Both the position numbers and the translations under genes were made by a program. Source: Linnemannia elongata (lineage: Eukaryota > Mortierellomycota > Mortierellomycetes > Mortierellales > Mortierellaceae). Taken from it: a DNA stretch of 64,000 nucleotides. Below the pieces are notes generated by a model that searched no databases, was not told the DNA's origin, and worked only from the letters and a program-made list of their open reading frames with translations. Position 1 is the stretch's first letter. Each line of letters opens with the position of its first letter. The DNA lies in NCBI GenBank assembly GCA_036320915.1, contig JAXBDG010000001.1, positions 248,001 through 312,000 on the forward strand, read 5' to 3'. Shown one piece after another: positions 46,058 to 58,753 of the stretch.

Positions 46058-49000
46058 AACATAACATCCAGGAGACAGAGGATGAGCAAATGACTCTTTT
46101 TATTCCCGCTGCTCCCTCCCAGGTAATATCAGCGAGAATAGAACATGAATGGTCAACGATGAACAAGGGAGGGAGTGAGGGAAGATGGGTTCGATCTGTT
46201 CTAGTCCCCTCCCCCTAGGCCTTGTCCTATCCCTTTCGTTCCAGAGGAAGGGAAGGTACTTGTTGTTCCGCTTACAAACATATACACACAAACAAACACA
46301 ATGCATCGATTCTTCATTCGTTGGTTCTCGTTTGTTCGTTCGTTCGTGTAGCATGACTACACAAGACATCCAAACAAGAAAATAGCAGCGAGAACATAAA
46401 CATTGGGGTCATGTGCGTGGATGTTTTTTTCTCTCTCTTCCTTCCGTGTCTTTGCATGAGACGAAAAGATGCATCCCGGTTTGTTGTTCAATGTAGCACC
46501 TCATTCATCTTCTTTTCACTCTCACTCGCTCACCGTCTCAACAAGAAATAATCCTCCTACAGGTAGACTGTTGTCGCTCAGAACGTATCCTTTCTATAGT
46601 ATCCCGCTTCTTGGCTGTTCACCCTTTCTTTTTATCTTTTATTTTTTTTTGTGTGTGTGTTTGTTGAAGGTTTCTGGTCTGGATGCAGGACAGAACAAGA
46701 GTGGACGGATCGTGTGTTTATGGGACAAAACATATAACACCAAAAGAACACGAACTGTCCATTCGACGCCTCATCTCACATCCATCGCGCATTCTTATTT
46801 ATTTTGTTCTTTTTTACTTCGATAGCCGTTACTACCTTCAGTGGGAAGGTGTATGAACAGAAAAGTATATTTGGCAAGACAAGGTCAAAGACAAAGTGGA
46901 CGAGGGGGGAGGCATAGCAAAGGAAGGAAAAACTGAGGAATTAGCAGTAACAAGAGTACAAGGATAAAACAGAAACGAGTGAGGAAAGGGTTCAAGGAGC
47001 GTTAGCGCGAGAGATGAAGGGGAAGGAGTCAAGGGAAACAGGGGGATACAGTCATCTCTGTATATTGGTCATGGAGGACTTCCACTACCACCACCACAAG
47101 GGAGATGATGATGCACCCACCACCTAGCTCGATGAGGTTCCCCTGGTCTCATCTTTTCTCCTTCATAACATTGTAAGGTAGTGTATGGTACATACCTCAC
47201 CCATCCTACCACACACCCATCCCCTTCTCCGTAGTCGTAGGTACTCTTACTCCAATGCACCAAGTAACTGGGCCAAAAAAAACAAGAGAGAGGCCTGTGT
47301 GGTTCATGGGTCCAAAAAACGGGAGAAAAGAGAAGGACGTACATTGACAAGGGATATGCAAGTGGATCCTATCTTGAACCTTTCCACCCTTTTTTACGAG
47401 AGAGGTGGTATCAACATCTTGATAGATCCCAAATCAGCTAGGGATCCACCCATCTACCCATCCCACTTTCACTTCCTTATTTTTTTTTTCTGTCGTCTTC
47501 GTAGTTAATCTCATTCTTAGTCGGCGACGGACCCCTTTTTTTTCGTGTTTGTCTTTGTAATCCATCCAGAACACCCTATTCACTTTTCCAGAACGTTCAA
47601 TTGCGTTTGTTATCTTGTCTATTGCTTTTTTCGCATGGCTCTGTTTGTACACTTCTCCGAAGAAACGAAGAGAAATGTTTTATTTTTATTTCTCCATCTT
47701 GACCATTTCCGCCCCCCTCTCTCCTTTTCTAACTCTCAACGGTGTAAAAAGGCAGACCGACCATCTAAACCGAACGTTTGCAAAAAAAAAAAAAAAATAA
47801 CCCCATGACGGCAGAATGGCCAAAGCAAACAGCAAACCTTTTTCACCAAAAAAAAAAAAAAAAAAAAAAAACGCAAACGCCTCGTTCATCTTCTATCAAT
47901 TCGTGTTTTTTTTTTTCTCCTAATGTCTGTACTGTGGTCGGTACAATTAGTGAAGTAAAGTAGACCTAACTTTTTTTTTTTTTTTTTTTGTTTTGCGTTC
48001 ATATCAGTTTTTTAAACTACCGAGCTTAACAAAGCCGTGGTTTGTTAATTGTTTTTTTTTTTTTTTTTTTTTTTGCTGTTACTTTTATGAGATAGTATAG
48101 ACTCTTCACCCCCCCCCCCCATTACGCGAAAACGTGTTGATGGCGAAGGAGATGTTTGATGATGTTCTTGATCAACCATCACGCTTCCCCACCTCACCAT
48201 CATCAATACCGAATCAGAAAAGGACGAAATGCCTTTTTGGAGTTCTATTTAGCTATAATGGTGAGACTGATAGGAACGAGCGCGAACAAACATCTTCCTC
48301 GCCACATTGGTTCATCAGTTTGTTCACAAGCCTAAAGTCAAAAAAAAAAAAAAAAAAAAAAAGGGAGAAGAGGATGGTTATCTGAGACTGGACGAATCAG
48401 CCCAGTCCCGAGTGAACCTCCTCTCTCTCGCTCTCTCTCTCTTTTTCTCTCCCTCTTTGTCTACCCGTCTCGCCTTTTCACTCACCCTCGGTTCTTTTCT
48501 GCTTCTCATCGCTCTCTCTTTCTTTCCAAGCTGGCGCGATTGAACAAAAAAGAAAGAAATGAATTGGAAGGGGGGGGGGGGGGGGTGATATCGAAAACAG
48601 GGTCGGTCCACCTTTTTTTTTTTTTTTTCTCTTTCAAGTCTCCGAAAAGAGCATAAACCAGCGACAAAAAAAAAAAATAGTCGAGAGCCCATCCAATGAA
48701 AAAGGAGGACAGGCATCGCATCGCAGCAAGCAACCAAGAGAGCAGGTGGGATCGATGACGATCGAGTTCGAAGTTTTAGGGCACGACGGACCGCAACCCA
48801 AAAAAAAAAAAAAAATGAAAAAAAAAGCTCCACTCCCCTCCTCTCCCGCTGCGTGCGTGCTGCTGCTCAACAAAATGTATATCGAATAGAGTACAGTACA
48901 ATACCTAACCCCTCATCCTGAAACGTTCAAGGGGTAACAAAAAAAAAAAAAAAAAAAACAGATGACAGAAGGGCAAGGAAGAGCAGCTCACAGGCAAGTT

Positions 49001-49789
49001 TTGCCTTTATTGACTTTTTGATTGAATAAATTGAAGTTTTGTATTGAGTTTCTTGTGCGACAGTAATAAATGGGCCAGGTCTATTTCATTTTGGCCAGTG
49101 GGGTGTTTTGGTTTTGGGTTTTTTTTCTTTGTTTTCCACGTACAAAGCAGATGTTCGCCTCTTGCATGGACAAGGTTTACGAGGTAAAAAAGGCGGTGCT
49201 CGTGTACGGTTTTTGTAGACGGACCTGGTCTGGTCGGATAAATGGATGGGGTAGATGTGGATGAGGTAGGAGTGGAGAAAGAAGAGGAAGAGGTCCCATG
49301 ATTTTGTAGACAAAGAAAAGGAACGCGGGACACACAGACCCCAGACTGGCCCTTGTTTTTCTTGGGTCATGCCATCCTTGCAGCTCTTGTTGACCACCTC
49401 AAACAAGACAGCGCGTAAAAAAAAAAGCGTGTAGACAAAAAAGCAGGTGCCAATGCCTTGTTTGTTTTGCCTACAAACCTCCCCCTAGACTTGCTTTTTT
49501 ATTTGTCAACACTTTACAGACAACCCCTAGACCCTGCGAGTGTCTCGTCGATGCTCAAACGATTATCGATTTTTTCTTTTCTTTTGGCTTGAGTTGGAAC
49601 AACGGAGAGAAACAAACAAGCAAACAAGCAAACAAGCAAGCTACTACCATCCCATCATTGATATTTCCAAGGATTCGAATAATGCAATGGTCTATCGTAC
49701 CTTACTCAAACACACACAGCGATGGATTGAAAGAGAAGCGCAAAGGAATGAACAAAAAAAAACGCTCTCGCTACCTTACAATTGATTGT

Positions 49790-49791
<2 letters not shown>

Positions 49792-49826
<35 letters not shown>
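49792..49826. repeat. Poly-A tract, 35 bases
   Basis: Intergenic homopolymer. Confidence 0.9.
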
Positions 49827-49828
<2 letters not shown>

Positions 49829-51875
49829 AACTTCTAAACATTGCTAGTACCCATCCAATTCTATGTTGCTGGTTTTCAAAACTCTTTCCTATCGCGCATA
49901 TGGAGCTTGCCTCCTCGATGCCTCTTGTCTGTTCATGCGATACGCTCCTTCTCGACCCTTCGTCGCCTTCTTTATCTTTCTTTGCTCACTCCTGCCTTCA
50001 TTTTTGATATTTGATATTGAAAAGCACGCCATGCCATGGGATGGGGAGGGTGTCTGCGGGTCTGCCTTGCTCCCTCTTTCAAGCACTACACCCTACCTCC
50101 CCCCATGCTCCCGGATTTCTTCATCGATTCATTCTTCGCATAATTGCTCTGTTTCTTCGCGACTGTTACGCTTCACGTCTCAGGGGGCAGCAAATGCTTC
50201 TCGCCTTTCTGTAGCAGATTGTTAGGGATAAACCCGACTTTCCCCCCCCTTTACCTGTTTTTATACACTTTTTCATCTCTGAATGGGTTCGCATTATAAA
50301 AAACGAAATGGGCTTTCTATCATGCAAAAAAAAAAACCAACAACGGCCACAATGCATCAGGGGGCTATTTTCCCCCTTCCTTTTTAGTTGACAATGAAAA
50401 AAAAAATGCAAAGGAGAAGATACAAAGAGAGATGAAAGGATGACCGTTTTACCTGACCACAACAACAGCAAGGACACGGGCGGCGAAGGTACGGAGGTGG
50501 GGTTGTTGTTGCATGTATGTACTTGTGCATAACAATAGGCAGTTGCTGAACGTCTTTTTTTTTTTTGCATTGCCTTGCCTTACTCTTCAACCCTCCCTGC
50601 CCGTCCTTTATTATTTTTACTAGTACGTTTACTTTGGGTCTCTTGAAGTAAAATCAAGAGACGAAAAATGACGCATAATCAAGGTTGTTGTTTTGTTTGT
50701 TTGTGTGGGGACGCGGGATAGAGGGGTAGAGTGTGAGGAAAAGAAGGAAATGGGAGGCGGGGGGGGGAGGTTGACGGATGGGAAGGGGATGAGATGGGAG
50801 ATTGGAAGAGATGGAAATCGGAGAGGGATGGGGACGGACGGGGGGAAGGGGAAGGGGGAGGGGGGGGGGCTCAAGTTTGCCATGCGATTTTCATTTTTTT
50901 GTGTTTGTGTAGTTTGTGTTTATGCTTCTTTGTTTACATGTCCTTTTGGCCTTGGCCGTGTTTTTTTCATTGTTGATAGGGATGGAGAGGAGTTGGGCCT
51001 GTTTCGAGTGGCAACAGTTAACAAAAGAGGGGGGGATAGGACGATGAGAGCTAGATGCGAGGCAGAGGCAATTGGAACTTTGGATGGTTAGTATTGTGGA
51101 ATTGAAGGAAAGAATGAAGGAGAGAGGTAGCGGGGTACATGTATGCAGGACCGGCAGGGCTAGTGTTGTTTTTTTTGGACACTTATGCATGTGGATGTGG
51201 ATGTGCAGCGATTATGGGCCGGTGATTTGTGGCGCCGCCCCATGCCATGGTTTTTTGTAGAATAGCGAGTGGAAGAGAGACAGTCGAAAAAAAAAAAAAA
51301 AAACGTGCTTGTTTTAGGAATGAAGCTGTTAGTCATTCGATATTGGTCGTTCATTGCATGTGCGGTAAGACAGTATTGTTCATTGTTTATGTACTCATGG
51401 GCCATTCGCATTAAAAACAAAGAAAAAGATATAGTCATTTAAGGAGGCGGAAAAAGAAAGGAAAAGATGGTTGTCAAGAATGAATCCGGATCGTCGATTT
51501 TTTTTTTTTTTTTTTTTTCAGAACACGGTTTCTAAAAAAAACATTTGACGCGTTTTCCCTGCTGAGATGACACCCAATGAACGAATCTTTCACTGTCACC
51601 TAACTGGATGGCGAGTAATGTTTACGCATTTCTTTCATCCCGTACTTCTTTACGCCCCCCCATGACAAACACCTAATCCGCCGGTTTTTTTTTCTTCATC
51701 CGTCTTTCCCAGCCCGATCGCACACAACTCAAATACAGCTTCTTTCCCTTTTACCATCGCCACAAGCGGCGAAGACAGTGGCAGTTCACCAACATAACTC
51801 AACTCAATAGCTAAGGAGAAGAACAAACAATAGCAGCAGAACGACAATATACACGCCACACGCACATTCTTAAGG

Positions 51876-54800
51876 ATGGAGTATCTAATGCCTCTATGGT
51901 TACGTCAATACATTACCCAACGGCAGAAGCGAGGTACGTCAGGTAAATAAATAAAAAAAAACAAACACCCCCCCTCCTCTCCAGCACACAAGTCTGCCAC
52001 CATACCTGGCGCACAAGTGCTAAACACAACGCAAAAGTACGAAGGCTAAACACAAAGCAAACCCTACCTTGTTGGGGGGTTACGATTTTTTTTTATAGAG
52101 ATACCAGAGGACATCGCCCAGCACCTCCTCCACGTCTGTGCACAAGCACTCTACCAACGAGGCAAGTCCTTTTTTTTTTTATATTACATCCTCTTCCTTT
52201 TTTTTTTTTAGATGATCCATGCATGATACTGTACTTTCGTTTTCTTGGCTAACCAAGCGCGACCACGCTATCACCCATCATTAACAAACCCAACCCCCAG
52301 ACCCAGCAACCCTCGCAGAGCCAAGAAACTTCTCTGTCCAGCAATCTTTCCACCGGATCCTTCATCCCACCTCTATCACCACCACCACCCCCATCTCCAA
52401 CCATGCCACCCCACAATCTCAACAACCACTACCATCCCCTTCAATCCGCCACTCCAAATTCCCGTTCTCGTCAACACCCTCGATGTTCAAGGCTCTTGGT
52501 CCTAGGGACATGGACATCTTAAACAGCCAGGAAATTGTCCGGTTAGCCATTTATGTGATGAAGCGCAGCTCTATCGAGTTGGCGGACCCGGTCTTGTGTG
52601 AGAAGGTTCATACCGAGGGCGAGAAGAGGCGCGCCGCCGCAGCCGCTAGTGCCGCCGCTACTGGTGGTGGTGGTGGCGGTACTAATAGCGGCGCGACTGG
52701 TGCATTGAAGAGAGTATCGAGTATAGAGAGCAGCAGCCGGAGAGGAGATGGAAACACCACCATCAGATCGAACAATAACAGCAATAACAGCAACAAAGGA
52801 AACACCAACAACACCAATATAACAGCGAGCTCGATCTACCTAACCAAGGACTTTGACATCGGAAACAGTTTGCTCCACCATCGTTCAAAGCGACCCAGTC
52901 GCTCCTTGGAATCTGTTCTCTCTATTGCTACCTTCTGTGCCCGCGCCTCCAACCCCTCTGCTCGTAGAGCCTCGGCCGGTTCTAGTAGTGGTGCCAGCGA
53001 TAACGGGAAGGGGAGCAATAACAGTAAAGGTGGAGATGGTAAACCGTTAACGACGACGACGGTGGCGGCGGCGATGGTGGGTGCGAAATGGTTGGCGAAA
53101 TTGGGACAGGTCGTGTTTGGCGGTCCCTGTGCACAGGCTGGTCATTCACATCATCGACGGACGAGACACAGTCCTGACCTCCTCGATCCACGCTCCGCCA
53201 CCACCACCACCACCACCATCAATACTAACGAGAGTAACAACAGTGGCACATCGGTAAAAGGAGCAACAGCGGCGGTACCGATAGAGAAACTGTGCAAGCA
53301 TTGTTCAGGAGCCATGACCTGTCTTGCAATCTCGATCCTCCGCGAAGCGTCCTCCTCCTCCTCAACCGCCGACTCTGCTCTATCGGGACAAGGAAGAGAA
53401 ATTGGGGGAAGAGTGTCGGCCAAGAACTTGCCAGCTCCTCCTCTGGGGGCAAGGAATGCAGGGGCGACGCCGGTACAAGATTCGGGGTTCGAGAGTGGGG
53501 CTTCTGGACTAGAGCTGTTGGATGCTCAATCGGACGACATTGCGTCCGACGCGTCTTCTTCTTCTTCCTCCTCTGTATCATCACCTACTATGAGTTCCTC
53601 AAGCTTACCGTCCTCAGAAACAGTGATGTTGCGCCATGGTCAGAGTTCTTATGCTACCAGTGCTAGTCGAGAGGAATCACAAAGGACCACGAACAAAGAC
53701 TACCGGCCACGGCTGGAGCTCAAACACAAGACCAGGATCCGACCCCGTACTGAAGGCTCTGGTGGTTCAACCCCGAGGATGGCAGCGTCGCCATCGCCCT
53801 CTGGCGGGTCACCTTACATCGTATTCGACAGATCTCACCAAAACGACACGGTGATCCGACACCCACTCCAATCAGACACCTCCGCCCAACAGCAAGCAGG
53901 ACAGGGACAAGATCAGGACGTGTACGAGGAAGAGTCAGAGGCCAGCGAGTCAGGCGCTTGGACACCATCGTCAGTCCTATCAGACTCTCTTGCAGAAGAT
54001 TTTGCACCCGATGTGACGGCAGGCGGCGACTGGAGGAGCAACATGTATGCAAGCACTGGAACTCGTACGCCCCGTGATGAGGATCTGGATGATGATGGGA
54101 TGGATAGCCTGCCGTTGGGTCAACGGGTAAAAACGCGGCTAGAACGCGATCTGGCAGAGGCTTTGGGTACGCCGGTCATCGATGAGTCTATGTCGTTCTC
54201 GTCCTCGCCTTTCATCGCACAACCAGCGCAACCACCACTATCGCCACCACAACCAAGGGCAACAGCAACAGCGGTGCCTTTGGTCCCATCGATCCGCAGA
54301 CCGTCCGTCACCGGTCTAGGTATCCACACCCCCGTGGTGCGCAGCAACAGTAACGGTTATACCGGCAGTGATGATGGCGAGGAGGAAGTCTTCCACCAGG
54401 CGATCGATCATTTCATTCACCCGCTCTCGACCTCACCGCACCAAAGAGTCTCTCCTCAAACCACCACCACCGCCATCGCCCCTGGCGCCTCCCCCACACC
54501 TACACCAGCCCTCACAAACGCGATCAAGAACCCTGGTACAACAACGCCATCACCATCAAACTATTCTTCCCCGCCTTCTTCCCCGCCTTCTTCACCAGCC
54601 CCTGTCCCCCTAGCAGTCTTGGCCAATCCAACGGGAGACGATGTTGCGACACCTTTGCTACCGCCTGCTTCGGGAGATGATGAGAAAAAGAAAAAGGAAG
54701 AAGAAGAGGAGGAGCAGGGTGCAGAATCGCCAAAGACGCGTCCGTTTTATGGGGTGGGAATCCACGGCCGAGTATCTGTGGATGAGTACGCGCAGGAGGT

Positions 54801-56364
54801 CGGTGAGTCTATACAGAAGAAGGTTCCTCCCATGGATTTGGGACGTGGGTTGGCCCTGCCATCTGTCGATGATGACGATGATGAGAGAAAAGAAGAAGAG
54901 AAATTGGAGGAGGTCGCTCTTGAGCGGCCTGTTGTTAATGTTGTTACACCCACCGGGGATGAATACGCCTACGATGCTGATAGGCCCGTTGTTGAGGTGG
55001 ATGATGTAGAAGACGTTGAGGCGGTAGATTCTCCACACACCACTATAACAGCAACAGCGGAGAAGGAAGAGCCCACGAGTACGGAGAGACGTCTATCAAC
55101 GTTGAGGTATGGAGGGGTTGGATTACATGCCTTGACGCCCTCGGACGAGTATGTCCAGGATATTGAGGAAGCAATGCAACGTCCTCCACCTGTCGATTTG
55201 AGCCGGCCATATTTTGATTCCGAGGGTGAGAAGGAAGAGGAGGAGGGCGACGACAGGGGCGAGACCAAGAACCCACCAGAAGAACAAAACGTCGACAAGG
55301 TCAGGGATGAGGACGAAGTACAGACAGACGACGAAGCGACCGAGGCAACAACCACCGTTTCGTCCGCCATCGACAGGATCGAAGACGACTCTCTTGCCGC
55401 CGCAGAGGTCAAGAACCACATCGCGACTGCGCTGCGTTACGGCGCTGTGGGGTTCCATGGCAAGAAGCCTTTTGACGAGTACGCCCAGGAGATCGAAGAG
55501 TCTATCCAGCGCGGTGCGCAAGCCAGGGAAGGGGAGTACCTGGAGGGAGTGGAAAGGAGGTCCGAATCTGGTGATAATGAGGAGGAGGACCGTGTAGCTG
55601 CACATGTGGGCGACAAAAAAGACGCCACCAACAAACCACTCCCACCTTCCATCAGCACTCGCCCCTTGTCTTCAGTATACGCTCGCGGACCCCCAACCGA
55701 CAGTAGTTTCGACTATTCCTCCTCATCCGATAACCTAGACTCCTACGACTCCTCCAACCCCTCTTCCCCCTCTAGCCCCTTCCCTTCCTCCCCCTCCACT
55801 ACCGGCACCACCCATCAAACGGCCGTCCAAAAAGAACTTCGCGACCTTCGTAGAGCCTCCCAACGCCGTCGAAAAATCCAACTCGTCGACGATGCACAAC
55901 GCAAAAAAGAACAACTAGCCCGGATCCGAGAACAACTCGAACGGAAAGCCCTAGGCAAGATCCGGGAGCAGGTCTCGTTCTGGGAGACAAAGGGCGTGTT
56001 AGAACAGAAGGTTGTGGGTGCTGAGGAGGTTGTTGAAGACGATGGTGATGATGGCGGTGAGGGTGGAGCAATTACATCGGAGAGCGAAAACAAGGAGCCG
56101 TCGCCAGGTGGACTGTTGTCGTTGAGTCAGGAACATCTCCGAGGAGGAAGAAGCGGAAACAAGAAATCGTCAGGAGAACCCATGTCTCCAGGGAACAGCC
56201 AGTCCCCGGGGGGTTACTACAGCGAGATGCCACAACTGGCTCCACGACGGTCTCTTTCCACAACCTCTTCAACCAACGACAAGATCCATTCACAAGTAGG
56301 ATCGCGTCCATCCTCCACTCCAAAACCAAGTGAGATTGACGTCTTCCTTTCCAATGTCGACTAG
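51876..56364 (+). CDS. Large unknown protein with triplicated DEY motif and coiled coil
   Basis: The main exon is open from about 52483 to the stop at 56364 (about 1290 residues). A conserved-looking start suggests upstream exons: 51876-51933 (MEYLMPLWLRQYITQRQKR), 52099-52161 (EIPEDIAQHLLHVCAQALYQ), possibly 52212-52230, then an acceptor at 52507 entering DMDILNSQEIVRLAIYVMKR. Phases fit if the second intron is GC-AG. The N-terminal helical part is interrupted by Asn/Gly/Ser-rich inserts and resumes with PIEKLCKHCSGAMTCLAISI. Three copies of one motif follow (near ORF residues 752, 874 and 983): FYGVGIHGRVSVDEYAQEVG, RYGGVGLHALTPSDEYVQDI and RYGAVGFHGKKPFDEYAQEI. A charged coiled coil lies at about 1110-1175 (KELRDLRRASQRRRKIQLVD). 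I do not recognise the family. Cytoplasmic scaffold is a guess. Confidence 0.75.
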
Positions 56365-56712
56365 TTTTAATTACTCCTTTCTTTTGGTGGCGCAAAAATA
56401 CATATTTTTCTTGAATTTCGTTATGAAATGTGTTTTTGTGAAGAATGGTGGGGTTTATTCGAGACTATGATACAGAATTGACGAAAGGAAAACGAAAACG
56501 AAAAAGAAACAAATTGGAGAGATAAAGGAAACAGCGAAAGAAAGAAGAAAAACATAGGGCAGAGTGTACAACACAAAGAACGAAACAAATATCATAGGAG
56601 AAAAGAAGATTAAGACAGACAAAGGAAGAGAAAGGTATATCGAGACAGAAAAGCGCCCAAACAGCCCGCGCCTTCTACAAGGGAGAGGAGGAGGCAGAAA
56701 GAAGTAGGTCGC

Positions 56713-58298
56713 TTATTCGAACAGACGGACGTCCAAGTCTCCAGCAAAGTCCCACACAATGATATGCCTATCTTGCGAAGTACTATTATCATGAAGAGAA
56801 GAGAACGAATCGAAGTTAGTTTCCAGTACTCATGCATACATAGACATGATCCAGGTGCATACACATACAATATCCCGTCTAATTACCTGATGATGCGGCT
56901 GGAAGAGAACTGGACGTCAAAGACCCAGCTGGAATGGCCGCTGTCCAGATCCAAGATGCATTGTCCAGTCGTCATATCCCAGACCTTGACGGTGTGATCA
57001 TAGCTTCCACTGACGATCCGGTTATTCTCAAAGTGCAGCGTCCTGACCAGTGCAGTGTGACCCGTCAGTGTTCTCAGACACCTTCCTGTGCGCGCCTCCC
57101 AGATCTTGATCGTCTTGTCGTTCGAGCCCGAGACAATCGTCTCACCATCAAATTGGACACAAGCTAGACCGCGGTCATGACCAATAAAGTCCCGAACACA
57201 TTGTCCCGATCCAATGTTCCAGAGTTTGACCATGCCATCACCCGATGCCGAGACAACCTGACCCTTGTGAAGCTGTACAGCATTTACCGGTCCACGGTGT
57301 CCCGTCATGGTCTTGACTAGCGCAAACGTTTTGACATCCCAGACCTTGATGGACGTATCCTTGGAGCAGCTGACAATGTACTGGTCATCAAAGCAGACGT
57401 CGAGGACTCCTGCAGTGTGTCCATGCAGTCTGGAGAGAATCGTCCGGTTCTCCATATCCCATACGATGATCGTGTTGTCTGATGATCCTGAAACCATGAT
57501 CTTGTCGTTGAACTGGAGACAGAGGACCGACTGCGAGTGGCCCCGGAGGGTATGTGTGGGCTTAAGTGTATGCAAATCCCAAAACTTGATCGTCTGGTCC
57601 CTTGATCCCGTCACAATCTTGTAATGGTCAAACTGCACGCAGTAGACACTGTCGGTATGGCCGAGGAGCTTGGTCTTGGGTGGGACCGTTGTCCACCGTC
57701 TCTCGAGCTGGGTACGGTCATGACACAACATTTTCCAGTTGAGCGGTTTGGGGGTGATCTGCTTTGATACTGCTGTTGTCGTAGCCGCCAATGCCTCCTG
57801 GGACTGGGATGCTGTAGCTGCAACGAGAGCGGCAGCGGCGGCGGCAGTCGAGTCGGGGATGATCTTGCGGGGGAGTGAGGGAGGGATCCTGACTTTCCAC
57901 TGCTTCTGATGGAGATAGATATTCTTCCAGACCTCGTTGTCGCGCGAGAATTGGTTCCATGTCCTGGAGATCAAAGCGACCTTGGTGAGGTTGTGCATGT
58001 CGACAAAGAGGAGGATATAGATGGCGATCTCATAGGGGAGCTTGGAAAGGAAGTCTATGAAGACGGGTCCGCGTAGCATGATATTGTAGTGTTGGTCGAT
58101 TAGCAAGTTGCGCTCTTCTGGGGCTGGGTAAGTAATTATCCGCTGCTGCTGTCGAGAGGCACCGTCTGTGGATATGACAGAGTCCATCGATGCATTGTCG
58201 AACTGCGTTATGAGCGCTGTCGTTGGCGTGTTGATCCCATTGGCATTGCTAGTATAGGTGCTAGTGAGGTCAGCTTGGCGTGGTGACTGTGTGTCCAT
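56713..58298 (-). CDS. F-box/WD40 SCF substrate receptor (Met30/Cdc4/beta-TrCP class)
   Basis: Two exons, 58298-56887 and 56782-56713, with a 104-bp intron inside the last WD repeat. They total 1482 nt, or 493 residues. The F-box at about 83-127 (LSKLPYEIAIYILLFVDMHN, then VWKNIYL) would bind Skp1. An Ala/Thr-rich linker follows. Seven WD40 repeats at about 211-490 form a propeller that reads phosphorylated substrates. Typical units are GHTDSVYCVQFDHYKIVTGS, RDQTIKFWDL and SGSYDHTVKVWDMTTGQCIL, and the last is completed by the second exon (TSQDRHIIVWDFAGDLDVRL). The architecture is that of Met30, Cdc4 and beta-TrCP; which one is the ortholog cannot be decided here. The frame stays open upstream to 58622, but MDTQSPRQADL at 58298 is the best start because the upstream part is His/Thr repeat sequence. 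Confidence 0.93.
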
Positions 58299-58753
58299 GT
58301 GGGGCTTGAATGAATTGAGTGGCTGACTGAATGTTGGTTGATTAGCGGTGAGTGGCGACCAAGAGTGAGAGTGACGAGTGCTGGATGTGTATTCCGTGTA
58401 GTAGCGAGTAGTAATAGGAGCAAGCCGTAGTGTATGAATGTGCGTGTGTTTGTGCGAAGGGACAGCAACGGTCGCTGAATGCAGAAGTGCAGTGTGTGTG
58501 TGTGTGTGAGTGGTGGTTGAGCGAGGAGTAACGAAGAGAAGAGAGAAGAGGGAGGAAGAGGAAGAAAGAAGAGAGGAAAAAATATTTCGTTGTGGGCACA
58601 ATAATTGGGCGAACAAAATCACCGCGCCCGGTTTCAGTCAGAGGGGTAAATGATAGTGTCCACATGAGCCATCCATTATTATTGTTACCCCACACTGTGC
58701 CCAGCGTACACGATACACGAGATATGTGCGATATTGCTGTGTACCCCTCTTTT

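Larger units (their letters stand above)
42020..51870. other. Gene-poor low-complexity region of about 10 kb
   Basis: No supported gene. The 42.0-44.8 kb part is largely purine-rich on +, and 45.4-48.1 kb is largely pyrimidine-rich. It contains (GA)n at 42179-42222, (GCGT)n at 43171-43200, (CTG)11 at 46025-46057 and many poly-A/T runs (for example 49792-49826). Open frames such as 43986-44834 (-) and 42005-42676 (-) are poly-S/L/F translations of CT repeats. Spliced genes with small exons or non-coding RNAs could be hidden here. Confidence 0.5.

Noticed and set aside
46180..46230. Possible tRNA B box (GGTTCGATC)
   Set aside because: No matching A box or acceptor stem could be folded around it.
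58298..58622. N-terminal extension of the F-box/WD40 protein
   Set aside because: The extra residues come from CA/GT repeat DNA (Thr-His repeats) and show no conserved look; the ATG at 58298 is preferred.
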